DNA of 40,239 nucleotides. Origin: Clostridiaceae bacterium (GTDB taxonomy: Bacteria > Bacillota > Clostridia > Acetivibrionales > DUMB01). The notes beneath the pieces are model-generated. The model did no database searches. It was not told the DNA's origin and was given only the letters and a program-made list of their open reading frames with translations. The first letter of the stretch is position 1. Each line of letters begins with the position of its first letter. The position numbers and the translations under genes were made by a program. Shown here one piece after another: positions 33,923 to 40,239 of the stretch. The stretch lies in the NCBI GenBank assembly GCA_012840535.1, contig DULF01000086.1, forward strand, positions 1 to 40,239, in the 5' to 3' direction.

Positions 33923-35254
33923 ATGTTAAATAATATAAAAAAGAGTGTTGAACTGAACAGAGACAAAATAATTGAAATAGGTGAATGGATATATAAAAAT
34001 CCTGAAACAGGCTTCAAAGAGTTTAAAACATCAGCGTATGTCATTGAAAGATTTAAAGAGCTGGAATTAAGCTTTATAGAATTTGGGAACATACCCGGCG
34101 CCAAGGCAACGATAGATACAGGAAGGGAAGGGCCATCTGTAGCCGTACTCGGCGAGCTTGATTCGATTGTCTGTCCTGAACACCCTGATTCCAGCAAAGA
34201 AAGCGGCGCAGCCCACGCATGCGGCCATAATGTGCAGGTTGCGGCAATGTTAGGAGCTGCAATTGGAATACTGTCCTCAGGCATTGTTGATAAATTGTCA
34301 GGCAAACTCCACTTCATTGCGGTGCCTGCCGAGGAGTCCATTGAAATCGAGTTTAGAAAAAAGCTCAGACAAGAAGGGAAAATAAGGTATCTTGGCGGAA
34401 AAGCGGAGCTGCTCTCCAGGGGAATTTTTGATGACGTAGACATGGCAATGTTGGTACATGCTAAGGAAAGTGGCAAAAAGTTCATTATCGGCTCAACAAC
34501 TAACGGATGCTTGATAAAGAGCGCAAGATTCATTGGCAGGGCTGCCCATGCAGGAGGAGCTCCCCATGAAGGGATCAATGCCCTGTACGCTGCAAATCTT
34601 GGACTTATGGCAATAAATGCAATCAGGGAAACTTTTACGGAAATGGAGTGTATCAGGGTTCATCCGATAATAACTAAAGGTGGAGATACCGTTAATGTAA
34701 TACCTGACGATGTCAGGATTGAGACATTTGTGAGAGGTAAAAGAATCGAAGATATCGCCAATGCTAATAAAAAAGTAAACAGGGCGCTTGCAGGAGGAGC
34801 GATGGCGTTAGGCGCAAAAGTCGTGATTGAAGACATACCTGGTTATTTTCCAATGAAAGCGGATGAGAACTTCAATAAAACAGCAAGGAAAGTAATGGAG
34901 TGGCTTGTTGGAGAAGATAATATTGAATTTTCAGAGCACTCTACCGTATCCACGGATTTAGGGGACATCTCAACGGTTATGCCTGTTATCCATCCATATA
35001 TTGGAGGAGTTAAGGGCGGACTGCACAGTAAGGATTTCAGGATTGTCGATCCTTATGATTCATATGTCCTTGGAGCGGAATTCCTGGCATGTACTGCTGC
35101 GGAACTTTTATCAAATGACGCAGCCGTTGCACGGGATATAATCAAAAACTATAAGCCGGTTTTCCCGTCAAAGGATTCGTATATTGAGTATGCCGACAAA
35201 TTATTTGCATGCAAAACATACCCGGAAGATGAGTTTTACAAGCAGTTTGAGTAA
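33923..35254 (+). CDS. M20-family amidohydrolase/peptidase (AbgB-like)
   Basis: A 443-residue zinc hydrolase of the M20D class, related to p-aminobenzoyl-glutamate hydrolase and aminoacylases. Metal-binding parts include A-H-A-C-G-H-N (97-103, Cys100 and His102), A-E-E-S (136-139) and a C-terminal H-S-K-D. A dimerisation domain occupies roughly 190-310, with G-R-A-A-H-A-G-G-A-P-H. It removes an acyl or amino-acid group from a small amide substrate in the cytoplasm; the substrate is unknown. GGGGG is 7 nt before ATG. It is probably at the end of the recD2-exoA operon. Confidence 0.9.
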   Translation: MLNNIKKSVELNRDKIIEIGEWIYKNPETGFKEFKTSAYVIERFKELELSFIEFGNIPGAKATIDTGREGPSVAVLGELDSIVCPEHPDSSKESGAAHACGHNVQVAAMLGAAIGILSSGIVDKLSGKLHFIAVPAEESIEIEFRKKLRQEGKIRYLGGKAELLSRGIFDDVDMAMLVHAKESGKKFIIGSTTNGCLIKSARFIGRAAHAGGAPHEGINALYAANLGLMAINAIRETFTEMECIRVHPIITKGGDTVNVIPDDVRIETFVRGKRIEDIANANKKVNRALAGGAMALGAKVVIEDIPGYFPMKADENFNKTARKVMEWLVGEDNIEFSEHSTVSTDLGDISTVMPVIHPYIGGVKGGLHSKDFRIVDPYDSYVLGAEFLACTAAELLSNDAAVARDIIKNYKPVFPSKDSYIEYADKLFACKTYPEDEFYKQFE

Positions 35255-35520
35255 TGAGCCATATTTACCCACATTTGTATTAACATAAAGCGGTTTTGGC
35301 CTGATTTGATTTCAACATTTTTATCCACAACTGAAATGGGCTGGTATAAGTTATTCACAGCTTTGTCCACATTATCCACAGGCTTTATATGCACAAAACA
35401 TAAGTTTTTCACAGGTTGCTTGAGGAATGTATTAGCTTATTTTCAAAAAAATGTATATTTAAGCAAACTAAACTAATAATATGATTAAACAATGCTGATA
35501 AAACAATATGGTTAAAACCA
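35255..35520. other. Intergenic region upstream of hpf with DnaA-box cluster
   Basis: This gene-free stretch contains seven DnaA-box-like nonamers in the same orientation. Two are perfect TTATCCACA (35321-35329, 35372-35380); TTATTCACA (35351-35359), TTGTCCACA (35363-35371), TTACCCACA (35265-35273) and TTTTTCACA (35405-35413) are near matches, and 35388-35395 (ATATGCAC) is a weak one. AT-rich sequence follows at 35440-35520. The 54-bp core 35346-35399 is repeated at 39905-39958. No dnaA gene is present in the window, so this may be a DnaA-binding or titration site rather than the origin. Confidence 0.7.
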
Positions 35521-35549
35521 GGAGGATTTATTGATTGAGTATCGAATAT
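35521..35549 (+). promoter_or_regulatory. SigH-type promoter of hpf
   Basis: GGAGGATTT (35521-35529) and ATCGAATAT (35541-35549) are separated by exactly 11 bp. Both match every position of the B. subtilis SigH consensus RNAGGAWWW-N11/12-RNNGAATWW. B. subtilis hpf (yvyD) is known to be controlled by SigH and SigB. Transcription would start near 35556. A competing reading is AGGAGG (35520-35525) as a ribosome site for a 9-codon TTG-started ORF at 35531-35560. Confidence 0.75.
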
Positions 35550-35569
35550 TATTTATATAGGCTTTACTG

Positions 35570-35589
35570 AATAATGCAATTGCATTATT
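35570..35589. promoter_or_regulatory. Perfect 20-bp palindrome before hpf
   Basis: The half-site AATAATGCAA is followed directly by its reverse complement. It lies just after the predicted SigH transcription start and 32 nt before the hpf ATG. It could be a repressor operator or a strong RNA hairpin in the 5' leader; I recognise no specific binding protein. Confidence 0.6.
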
Positions 35590-35621
35590 AAATTCATAAG
35601 TCGAAAGGAGCTGTTGAAACC

Positions 35622-36152
35622 ATGAAATATGCTGTAAGCGGAAAAAATATTGAAATAACAGCTGCACTAAGGGAAAAAGTTACTAAGAAGCTGGAAAAGC
35701 TGGAGAGGTTTTTTAGCAAAGATGCAGAAGCCCAGGTGACAATGAGCGTAGAGAAAAACAGGCATATTATAGAGATAACGGTTATTTTTAACGGCACCGT
35801 GATGAGAGCGGAAGTAGAAAACGATGATATGTATGCCGCGATAGACAAGGCTATGGATATTATTGAAAGACAAATAAGAAGAAATAAAACAAGACTTGCA
35901 AAAAGGCTCCGTGAGGGCGCACTAAAGAATGAGAATTTTAATATGGACACTGAAGTGGATGAGGAACAGGAGTTTAAGATTGTGCGTTCAAAGAAATTTG
36001 CAATAAAACCCATGGCGGTAGAAGAAGCAATTTTACAAATGAATTTAATTGGACATGAATTCTTTATGTTTACGAATGCTGAAACAAACCAGGTAAATGT
36101 GGTTTACAGGAGAAAGGACGGAAACTACGGCCTGATCGAGCCGGAATACTGA
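35622..36152 (+). CDS. hpf: Long-form ribosome hibernation promoting factor
   Basis: A 176-residue long HPF, which binds the 30S decoding region and dimerises ribosomes into inactive 100S particles. Residues 1 to about 100 are the RaiA/YfiA domain (S-G-K-N-I-E-I-T-A-A-L-R, then L-E-R-F-F), residues about 105-118 a linker, and about 120-176 the C-terminal dimerisation domain (I-V-R-S-K-K-F-A-I-K-P-M, then G-H-E-F-F-M-F and Y-R-R-K-D-G-N-Y-G-L-I). AAAGGAG lies 11 nt before ATG. A SigH-type promoter and a palindrome precede it and a terminator follows, so it is a single-gene unit. Confidence 0.97.
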   Translation: MKYAVSGKNIEITAALREKVTKKLEKLERFFSKDAEAQVTMSVEKNRHIIEITVIFNGTVMRAEVENDDMYAAIDKAMDIIERQIRRNKTRLAKRLREGALKNENFNMDTEVDEEQEFKIVRSKKFAIKPMAVEEAILQMNLIGHEFFMFTNAETNQVNVVYRRKDGNYGLIEPEY

Positions 36153-36186
36153 TGATGCCGGCAAATGAAGGCCTATGTAATATTCA

Positions 36187-36220
36187 AAAAGAGATATGGC
36201 ATAAGCCGTATCTCTTTTTT
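36187..36220 (+). terminator. Rho-independent terminator after hpf
   Basis: An AAAAGAGATATGGC arm (36187-36200) pairs with GCCGTATCTCTTTT (36205-36218), including one G-U pair, with a 4-nt loop and six or more Ts. Confidence 0.88.
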
Positions 36221-36237
36221 ATTGCAGGGAAAATTGC

Positions 36238-36266
36238 TTGACATGAACATACGTTTGACATATTAT
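36238..36266 (+). promoter_or_regulatory. Strong sigma-A promoter of pcrA
   Basis: TTGACA (36238-36243), 17-bp spacer, TATTAT (36261-36266); the -35 is perfect and the -10 differs in one base. A second TTGACA at 36255-36260 overlaps the spacer. The leader is about 55 nt. Confidence 0.82.
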
Positions 36267-36327
36267 ATAACATACATGATATACCAGGTTTTTACGTTAC
36301 CTTTTTGAAATAAGTAGGGAGAGAAAT

Positions 36328-38562
36328 ATGAATTTGCTTGAAAATTTAAACGAACAACAAAAAGAAGCCGTCCTGCACACTGAAGGTCCGCTGCTTATAC
36401 TTGCGGGCGCAGGTTCCGGAAAAACCAGGGTGCTTACACATAGAATTGCGTACTTAATAAAAGAAAAAGGCGTTTATCCGGGCAATGTCCTTGCTATTAC
36501 ATTCACAAACAAAGCTGCAAGGGAAATGAAGGAAAGAGTTGAAAAACTGTTGGGGGACCTGTCGGAAAATATTTGGGTTGGAACTTTTCATTCCGTATGC
36601 GTGAGGATTTTGAGAAAAGATATAGAGAAGATAGGATTTGACAGGAATTTTGTAATTTTTGATACTGAAGACCAGCTTAAGCTGATAAAGGATTGTTTAA
36701 AGGAACTCAACCTCAATGATAAAATTTTCCCGCCCAAGATGGTTCTTGAAATGATTGGGAAAGCCAAAGACGAGCTGATAGAACCTGAAGCGTATTCTAA
36801 CATGTATTCATCAGATTTCAGGCTTGGCAAAGTAGCAGAGTTGTACAGCCTTTATCAAAAAAGGCTGAAGCTGAATAATGCCCTGGATTTTGACGATATC
36901 ATCCTTTTTACTGTTAAACTGCTGGTGGACAACCCTCCGGTGCTGAAGTTTTATCAGCAAAAATTCAAATATATACATGTAGACGAATATCAAGACACAA
37001 ATACGGCCCAATACCATCTGGTGAGCCTTTTAGCACATGCAAGCAGAAACCTGTGCGTTGTAGGTGACGACGACCAGTCGATATATGGCTGGAGAGGGGC
37101 GAATATAAGGAATATACTTGATTTTGAGAAAGAATTTAAGGACTGCAAGGTGATAAGGCTTGAACAAAATTACCGCTCTTCCCAGACTATTCTTAATGCT
37201 GCCAACAATGTTATAAAAAACAATACAGGAAGAAAAAAGAAAACTCTATGGACCCGAAATCCTGTGGGATGCAAAATCCAATATTACCATGGCGGCAACG
37301 AACATGAAGAAGCCATGTTTGTAGCCAATGAAATCAAAAGGCTTGTTTTAAACGAGAATAGAAGCTATAACAATTTTGCGGTTCTATACAGGATGAACGC
37401 ACAGTCGCGTGTCCTTGAGGAAATGCTTATGAGGGAAGGCATACCCTACAGGATATACGGCGGGTTGAGATTCTATGACAGAAAGGAAATAAAGGACATA
37501 ATTGCATACCTGAGAGTTGTGTTAAATCCTTCGGATGAAATGGCCCTGAAAAGAATAATAAATGTACCCAGAAGAGGAATAGGAAACGCTACGCTCGATA
37601 CAGCGGAGCAAATTGCACGAAACAAAGGCTTAAGCATATTCAACATCATATCGTCTTCTGATGAGATAGACGAATTGCGTCGGGCATCTTCCAAGTTACA
37701 GAATTTTGTCGACCTGATAAATAGATTCAGGGCTTTGAAGGACAGCATTACAATATCCGAACTTATACAGGAAATAATTGAGCAATCAGGCATACTCCCT
37801 GAACTTGAGGCCGAAAAGACGGAAGAGGCGCAATCCAGAATAGAAAACATCAAGGAGTTTATTTCCGTTGCAATGGAGTTTGAAGCTCAAAGCGATGAAC
37901 AGACCCTGGAGGCTTTCCTTGCAAATATATCACTTGTTACCGACATCGACGAGTACGAAGAAGAGAAGGAAAGCGTTGCACTGATGACTTTCCACAGCGC
38001 CAAAGGGCTTGAATTCCCTGTTGTATTTATGGTGGGCATGGAAGAAGGTATTTTCCCCGGATACCGTTCAATTACTGACGAAAATGAACTTGAAGAAGAA
38101 AGAAGGCTGTGCTATGTAGGAATGACCAGGGCTATGGAGAAACTATACCTGGCAAGTACACAGAGCAGAACGTTGTTTGGCAGCACTTCATACAATGAGG
38201 AATCGAGGTTTATAGGTGAAATACCGCCGGAACTGATTGAAAATCTTAGCGGGAATGCATATGTAGACGATTATTATGGAAGAAATGTAAACAGTTATTA
38301 CAACAGGAATGTTGCAAATACACGGACTAATTCTTTTGCGTCCTCAAAAGACTTCGGAATCAGAATAGAAAACGTTGTTAAAAAGCCTGTTGCTGAATTT
38401 GATTTTAAGGAAGGCGACAGAGTGATACATAAAAAATTCGGTGTGGGTACGATTTCTTCCATTGAGAAAGACGGGGACGATTACAAACTGGAAATTCATT
38501 TTAAGAATTATGGCATGAAGAGGCTTATGGCCGCTTACGCAAACCTGGTAAAACTCGTTTAA
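36328..38562 (+). CDS. pcrA: ATP-dependent DNA helicase PcrA/UvrD
   Basis: A 744-residue SF1A 3'-5' helicase for nucleotide excision repair, replication restart and removal of RecA filaments or stalled RNA polymerase. Walker A G-A-G-S-G-K-T is at 27-33, D-E-Y-Q-D-T-N is motif II, D-D-D-Q-S-I-Y-G-W-R-G-A is motif III, L-E-Q-N-Y-R-S follows, and T-F-H-S-A-K-G-L-E and Y-V-G-M-T-R-A are motifs V and VI. The C-terminus (about 690-744, F-K-E-G-D-R-V-I-H-K-K-F-G-V-G-T) is the Tudor-like domain that contacts RNA polymerase in Bacillus PcrA. The linker before it is Asn/Tyr-rich. No ligA follows, unlike in B. subtilis. Confidence 0.97.
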   Translation: MNLLENLNEQQKEAVLHTEGPLLILAGAGSGKTRVLTHRIAYLIKEKGVYPGNVLAITFTNKAAREMKERVEKLLGDLSENIWVGTFHSVCVRILRKDIEKIGFDRNFVIFDTEDQLKLIKDCLKELNLNDKIFPPKMVLEMIGKAKDELIEPEAYSNMYSSDFRLGKVAELYSLYQKRLKLNNALDFDDIILFTVKLLVDNPPVLKFYQQKFKYIHVDEYQDTNTAQYHLVSLLAHASRNLCVVGDDDQSIYGWRGANIRNILDFEKEFKDCKVIRLEQNYRSSQTILNAANNVIKNNTGRKKKTLWTRNPVGCKIQYYHGGNEHEEAMFVANEIKRLVLNENRSYNNFAVLYRMNAQSRVLEEMLMREGIPYRIYGGLRFYDRKEIKDIIAYLRVVLNPSDEMALKRIINVPRRGIGNATLDTAEQIARNKGLSIFNIISSSDEIDELRRASSKLQNFVDLINRFRALKDSITISELIQEIIEQSGILPELEAEKTEEAQSRIENIKEFISVAMEFEAQSDEQTLEAFLANISLVTDIDEYEEEKESVALMTFHSAKGLEFPVVFMVGMEEGIFPGYRSITDENELEEERRLCYVGMTRAMEKLYLASTQSRTLFGSTSYNEESRFIGEIPPELIENLSGNAYVDDYYGRNVNSYYNRNVANTRTNSFASSKDFGIRIENVVKKPVAEFDFKEGDRVIHKKFGVGTISSIEKDGDDYKLEIHFKNYGMKRLMAAYANLVKLV

Positions 38563-38574
38563 ATACGGCTGCCC

Positions 38575-38654
38575 GCTTCCTTTTGCCACTAACTTCTTAC
38601 CTGCCGCCAGGCAGCTCTTACCACTTGCCCGCACAAACTGCTTCGCAGTTTGTG
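38575..38654 (+). repeat. Hairpin-containing spacer after pcrA, related to the 22.6 kb repeat
   Basis: Holds a hairpin CTGCC-GCCA-GGCAG (38601-38614) and a stronger one, CACAAACTGC (38632-38641) with GCAGTTTGTG (38645-38654) and a 3-nt loop. The text around 38590-38632 (CTTCTTACCTGCCG, CTCTTACCACTTGCCCG) matches the reverse complement of the spacer at 22575-22625 with changes. It probably acts as a pcrA terminator as well. Confidence 0.5.
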
Positions 38655-38716
38655 TTGAATAAATTTTCCTCCTCATACAGATAATAATCCTTGTAAAAAG
38701 GTGGGGAGGTTTATTT

Positions 38717-38914
38717 ATGTTGGATTATCACAGTGATGAGCAATTGACGGCTGTGGGGCAATCCTGCAGACATTATGAATCCCTGGGCTTTGTAGGCAAC
38801 AGGTATGGCGCAGGTGAGGGGAGCATATCATGCAGGACATGCAAAAACTGGAACGGCAGTACATGTGTGAGGCAGGCATTTGACAGTGTACTCAGCAATA
38901 TTGAACGATCTTAA
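38717..38914 (+). CDS. Small Cys-rich protein, unknown function
   Basis: A 65-residue protein with four cysteines: Cys17, then Cys39-x2-Cys42 and Cys50, a spacing suitable for zinc or an iron-sulfur cluster. A very good ribosome site GGGGAGG (38703-38709) lies 7 nt before ATG 38717, which is the main reason to accept it. No signal peptide. It stands alone between pcrA and the convergent HAD gene. I recall similarly small C-x2-C proteins in clostridia without known function. Confidence 0.7.
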   Translation: MLDYHSDEQLTAVGQSCRHYESLGFVGNRYGAGEGSISCRTCKNWNGSTCVRQAFDSVLSNIERS

Positions 38915-39008
38915 GGGTTTAAGTTTTAAGAAAATAGAAAATAGAAGACAATAGCCAGGAGACAGCGGCTATTGAAGAAATTCGGAAATAGGAAATATCA
39001 GAAATATT
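38915..39008 (+). other. AT-rich spacer with small hairpin
   Basis: Contains CAATAGCC (38949-38956) pairing with GGCTATTG (38967-38974) with a 10-nt loop, in an A-rich context of GAAAATAGAAAATAGAAG type, similar in style to the short text before mrnC. No gene. Confidence 0.4.
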
Positions 39009-39048
39009 ATTGATGTAAAAAGCCTTAAAAAAGGCTTTTTACATCAAT
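39009..39048. terminator. Bidirectional terminator between small Cys gene and HAD gene
   Basis: A perfect 18-bp stem (39009-39026 with 39031-39048) around an AAAA loop, with five As in the left arm and five Ts in the right arm. It serves both convergent genes. Confidence 0.85.
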
Positions 39049-39063
39049 ACAAAATTTGCCTCT

Positions 39064-39714
39064 TTAAAGATAATTTAATAAATCCAAAGGGTGCTGTATG
39101 ACCGCTTTTGCACCGCTTGACAATAATTCCTCCTTTGTGCGAAAGCCCCAGAGGGCGCCGATTCCATACATTCCTGCAGCAGTCGCGGTTATCATATCGG
39201 ATTCCGAATCACCAAGAAAAATAAAGTTTTTTGGCTGTACGCCAAGTATATTGGCTATTTCAAGAGCGGCTGAAGGGTCAGGTTTTCTGGGAACATTTGA
39301 ACGTTCACCAAAAACAACCTCGAACTTCCAGTGAGGAAGCAGCTCGGAAATAATAACTTTTGTAAAATCATCTGCTTTGTTAGACAGAACTGCCATTAAT
39401 ATCCCTTTTTCCTCAAGCTTTCCCAATAGTTCCGGTATACCCTCATAAGGACGGGTTTTATTGTTCCAGCGCTTTTTGTATTCCTGGCGCATAAGGTCTG
39501 CATGCTCTTTAATTGACCTTTCGTTCCGGAAATTTGCCGGGAGTGCACGCTCAACCAGCTTGTGTATGCCGTGTCCGATAAAATATTTATACTCTTCCAC
39601 GCTATGGGTCGGAAAACCTTTCTTTTCAAGCACAGCGTTCATCGAGTCCGATAAATCTTCAATAGTATCAAGAAGTGTCCCGTCCAGGTCAAAAATTATT
39701 GCCTTGTATTGCAT
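39064..39714 (-). CDS. HAD-family phosphatase (phosphoglycolate phosphatase-like)
   Basis: A 216-residue HAD hydrolase with the catalytic Asp9 and Asp11 in F-D-L-D-G-T-L-L-D-T, a helical cap, motif II V-L-S-N-K-A, motif III K-P-D-P (Lys) and motif IV F-L-G-D-S-E-S-D. It resembles Gph/PpaX-type small-molecule phosphatases, which hydrolyse phosphoglycolate, pyrophosphate or sugar phosphates. AGAGGAAC precedes ATG 39714. Single gene with its own promoter. Confidence 0.9.
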   Translation of the reverse strand: MQYKAIIFDLDGTLLDTIEDLSDSMNAVLEKKGFPTHSVEEYKYFIGHGIHKLVERALPANFRNERSIKEHADLMRQEYKKRWNNKTRPYEGIPELLGKLEEKGILMAVLSNKADDFTKVIISELLPHWKFEVVFGERSNVPRKPDPSAALEIANILGVQPKNFIFLGDSESDMITATAAGMYGIGALWGFRTKEELLSSGAKAVIQHPLDLLNYL

Positions 39715-39771
39715 ATATTCTGTTCCTCTTTCTAAAAATTTTTTGTCTGATAATAGTTAATAGTTTATATT

Positions 39772-39800
39772 ATTATATAGTTTTTGTATTGCAGATACAA
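39772..39800 (-). promoter_or_regulatory. Promoter of the HAD phosphatase gene
   Basis: On the minus strand TTGTAT (39800-39795), 17-bp spacer and perfect TATAAT (39777-39772), about 55 bp upstream of the ATG. Confidence 0.75.
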
Positions 39801-39879
39801 TATTGGTTAAGATTGTTCGAATTGGTGTCGGAATATTCCATTTACATAATGCAGAAACTTCGCAAAACAAGTAACAGAG

Positions 39880-39958
39880 TTATCCACAGACAGAATGAGC
39901 TACAATAAGTTATATACAGGTTTATCCACATTATCCACAGGGTTTATATACACAAAAC
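39880..39958. other. Second DnaA-box cluster (copy of the 35.3 kb element)
   Basis: Three perfect TTATCCACA boxes (39880-39888, 39922-39930, 39931-39939), the last two directly adjacent, plus TTATATACA-type boxes at 39910-39918 and 39944-39952. The 54-bp part 39905-39958 aligns without gaps to 35346-35399 with 6 differences. All boxes point the same way. No gene overlaps. Confidence 0.75.
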
Positions 39959-40021
39959 GCCTGTTTTATTGAAGAATTTGGTCGAGAACTGTAAATATCA
40001 GTAATAAACTGGGATTACAAG

Positions 40022-40239
40022 GTAAAAAGTGTCGATGTGTTTTTTTGTAAAGTGTCAACATCTTTTTATAATAGTAAATGGACAAGTGAAAAGGTCATTT
40101 CCAGTTTGCAAAAGCAATTTCCACACTTTTTACTATCCTTGGCTTGTAAAACTTATTTCCGCTTACTAAAAATTGGAGCAGAATTCCTTTTTCAAAAAAC
40201 AGAAGCTATTTTAAAAGGGCTTTATAGCACGGTGAAAGC
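40022..40239. mobile_element. Possible edge of an IS21-like or related element
   Basis: Two direct repeats of the type GTAAA(AA)GTGTC (40022-40033 and 40047-40056) are followed by GGTCATTTCCAGTTTGCAAA and GCAATTTCCACACTTTTTAC. A promoter-like TTGTAA (40045-40050) with TATAAT (40067-40072), 16-bp spacing, points into the following sequence. Subterminal repeats of this style and a promoter reading inward resemble the ends of IS21-type elements, from memory. No transposase reading frame is visible before the window ends, so the identification is tentative. Confidence 0.3.

Noticed and set aside
33547-34578. 343-codon open frame on the minus strand across exoA and the M20 gene
   Set aside because: Both plus-strand genes carry clear catalytic motifs here; the antisense frame has no ribosome site or recognisable pattern.
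35255-35621. Chromosomal origin oriC
   Set aside because: DnaA boxes and AT-rich DNA are present, but dnaA, dnaN, rpmH and par genes are not in the window, so only a DnaA-box cluster is claimed.

Overview
The window looks like a chromosomal segment from a spore-forming, low-to-moderate GC anaerobic Clostridia species (Firmicutes). The evidence is the Firmicutes-type block cysE-cysS ... mrnC-rlmB-rae1, a long-form hibernation factor, PcrA with its C-terminal Tudor-like tail, RecD2, a split P-protein glycine cleavage operon, a spore photoproduct lyase relative, strong AGGAGG ribosome sites and frequent TTG/GTG starts. The genus is inference. I see no rRNA, tRNA, CRISPR array or complete insertion sequence.

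Layout. 1-5.25 kb: a two-gene unit of unknown function, a YbjN-like protein followed by a 1355-residue protein with five internal helical repeats. 5.4-9.2 kb (minus): an RND-family exporter with a long coiled-coil insertion. 9.25-11.8 kb (minus): a tightly overlapping operon of a nucleosidase-like protein, a spore-photoproduct-lyase-like radical SAM protein and a short-chain dehydrogenase. 11.9-14.9 kb: a beta-propeller-like coiled-coil protein divergent from a Cys-rich conserved protein (possibly spore related), then a YvlD-type membrane protein. 15.1-17.2 kb: cysE-cysS. 17.3-29.0 kb: a block between cysS and its usual partner mrnC, holding a short 2-hydroxyacid dehydrogenase flanked by hairpin repeats, a GntR/UTRA-regulated sugar cluster (SIS isomerase, KbaZ/GatZ-like protein, PfkB kinase, amidohydrolase, SDR) and gcvT-gcvH-gcvPA-gcvPB. 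29.0-30.9 kb: mrnC-rlmB-rae1. 31-35.3 kb: recD2, exoA and an M20 amidohydrolase. 35.6-39.7 kb: hpf, pcrA, a small Cys protein and a HAD phosphatase. 39.7-40.2 kb: non-coding, with a second DnaA-box cluster and a sequence that may be the edge of a mobile element.

How the genes work together. CysE makes O-acetylserine for cysteine and CysS charges tRNA-Cys. MrnC, RlmB and Rae1 handle rRNA maturation, rRNA modification and ribosome-linked mRNA decay. Gcv proteins degrade glycine to one-carbon units. The GntR regulator probably controls both itself and the sugar genes through the palindrome ATTGTTATAACAAT, found at both promoters. HPF appears to be under a perfect SigH-type promoter, which fits stationary-phase or pre-sporulation ribosome hibernation.

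Most interesting signals: (1) a 54-bp element made of DnaA boxes, present twice 4.5 kb apart with 48/54 identity; (2) the nucleosidase / SPL-like / SDR operon, in which both enzymes seem to lack a classical catalytic residue; (3) the repeat-built 1355-residue protein; (4) the perfect SigH promoter of hpf; (5) the paired GntR operators; (6) hairpin repeats of REP type.
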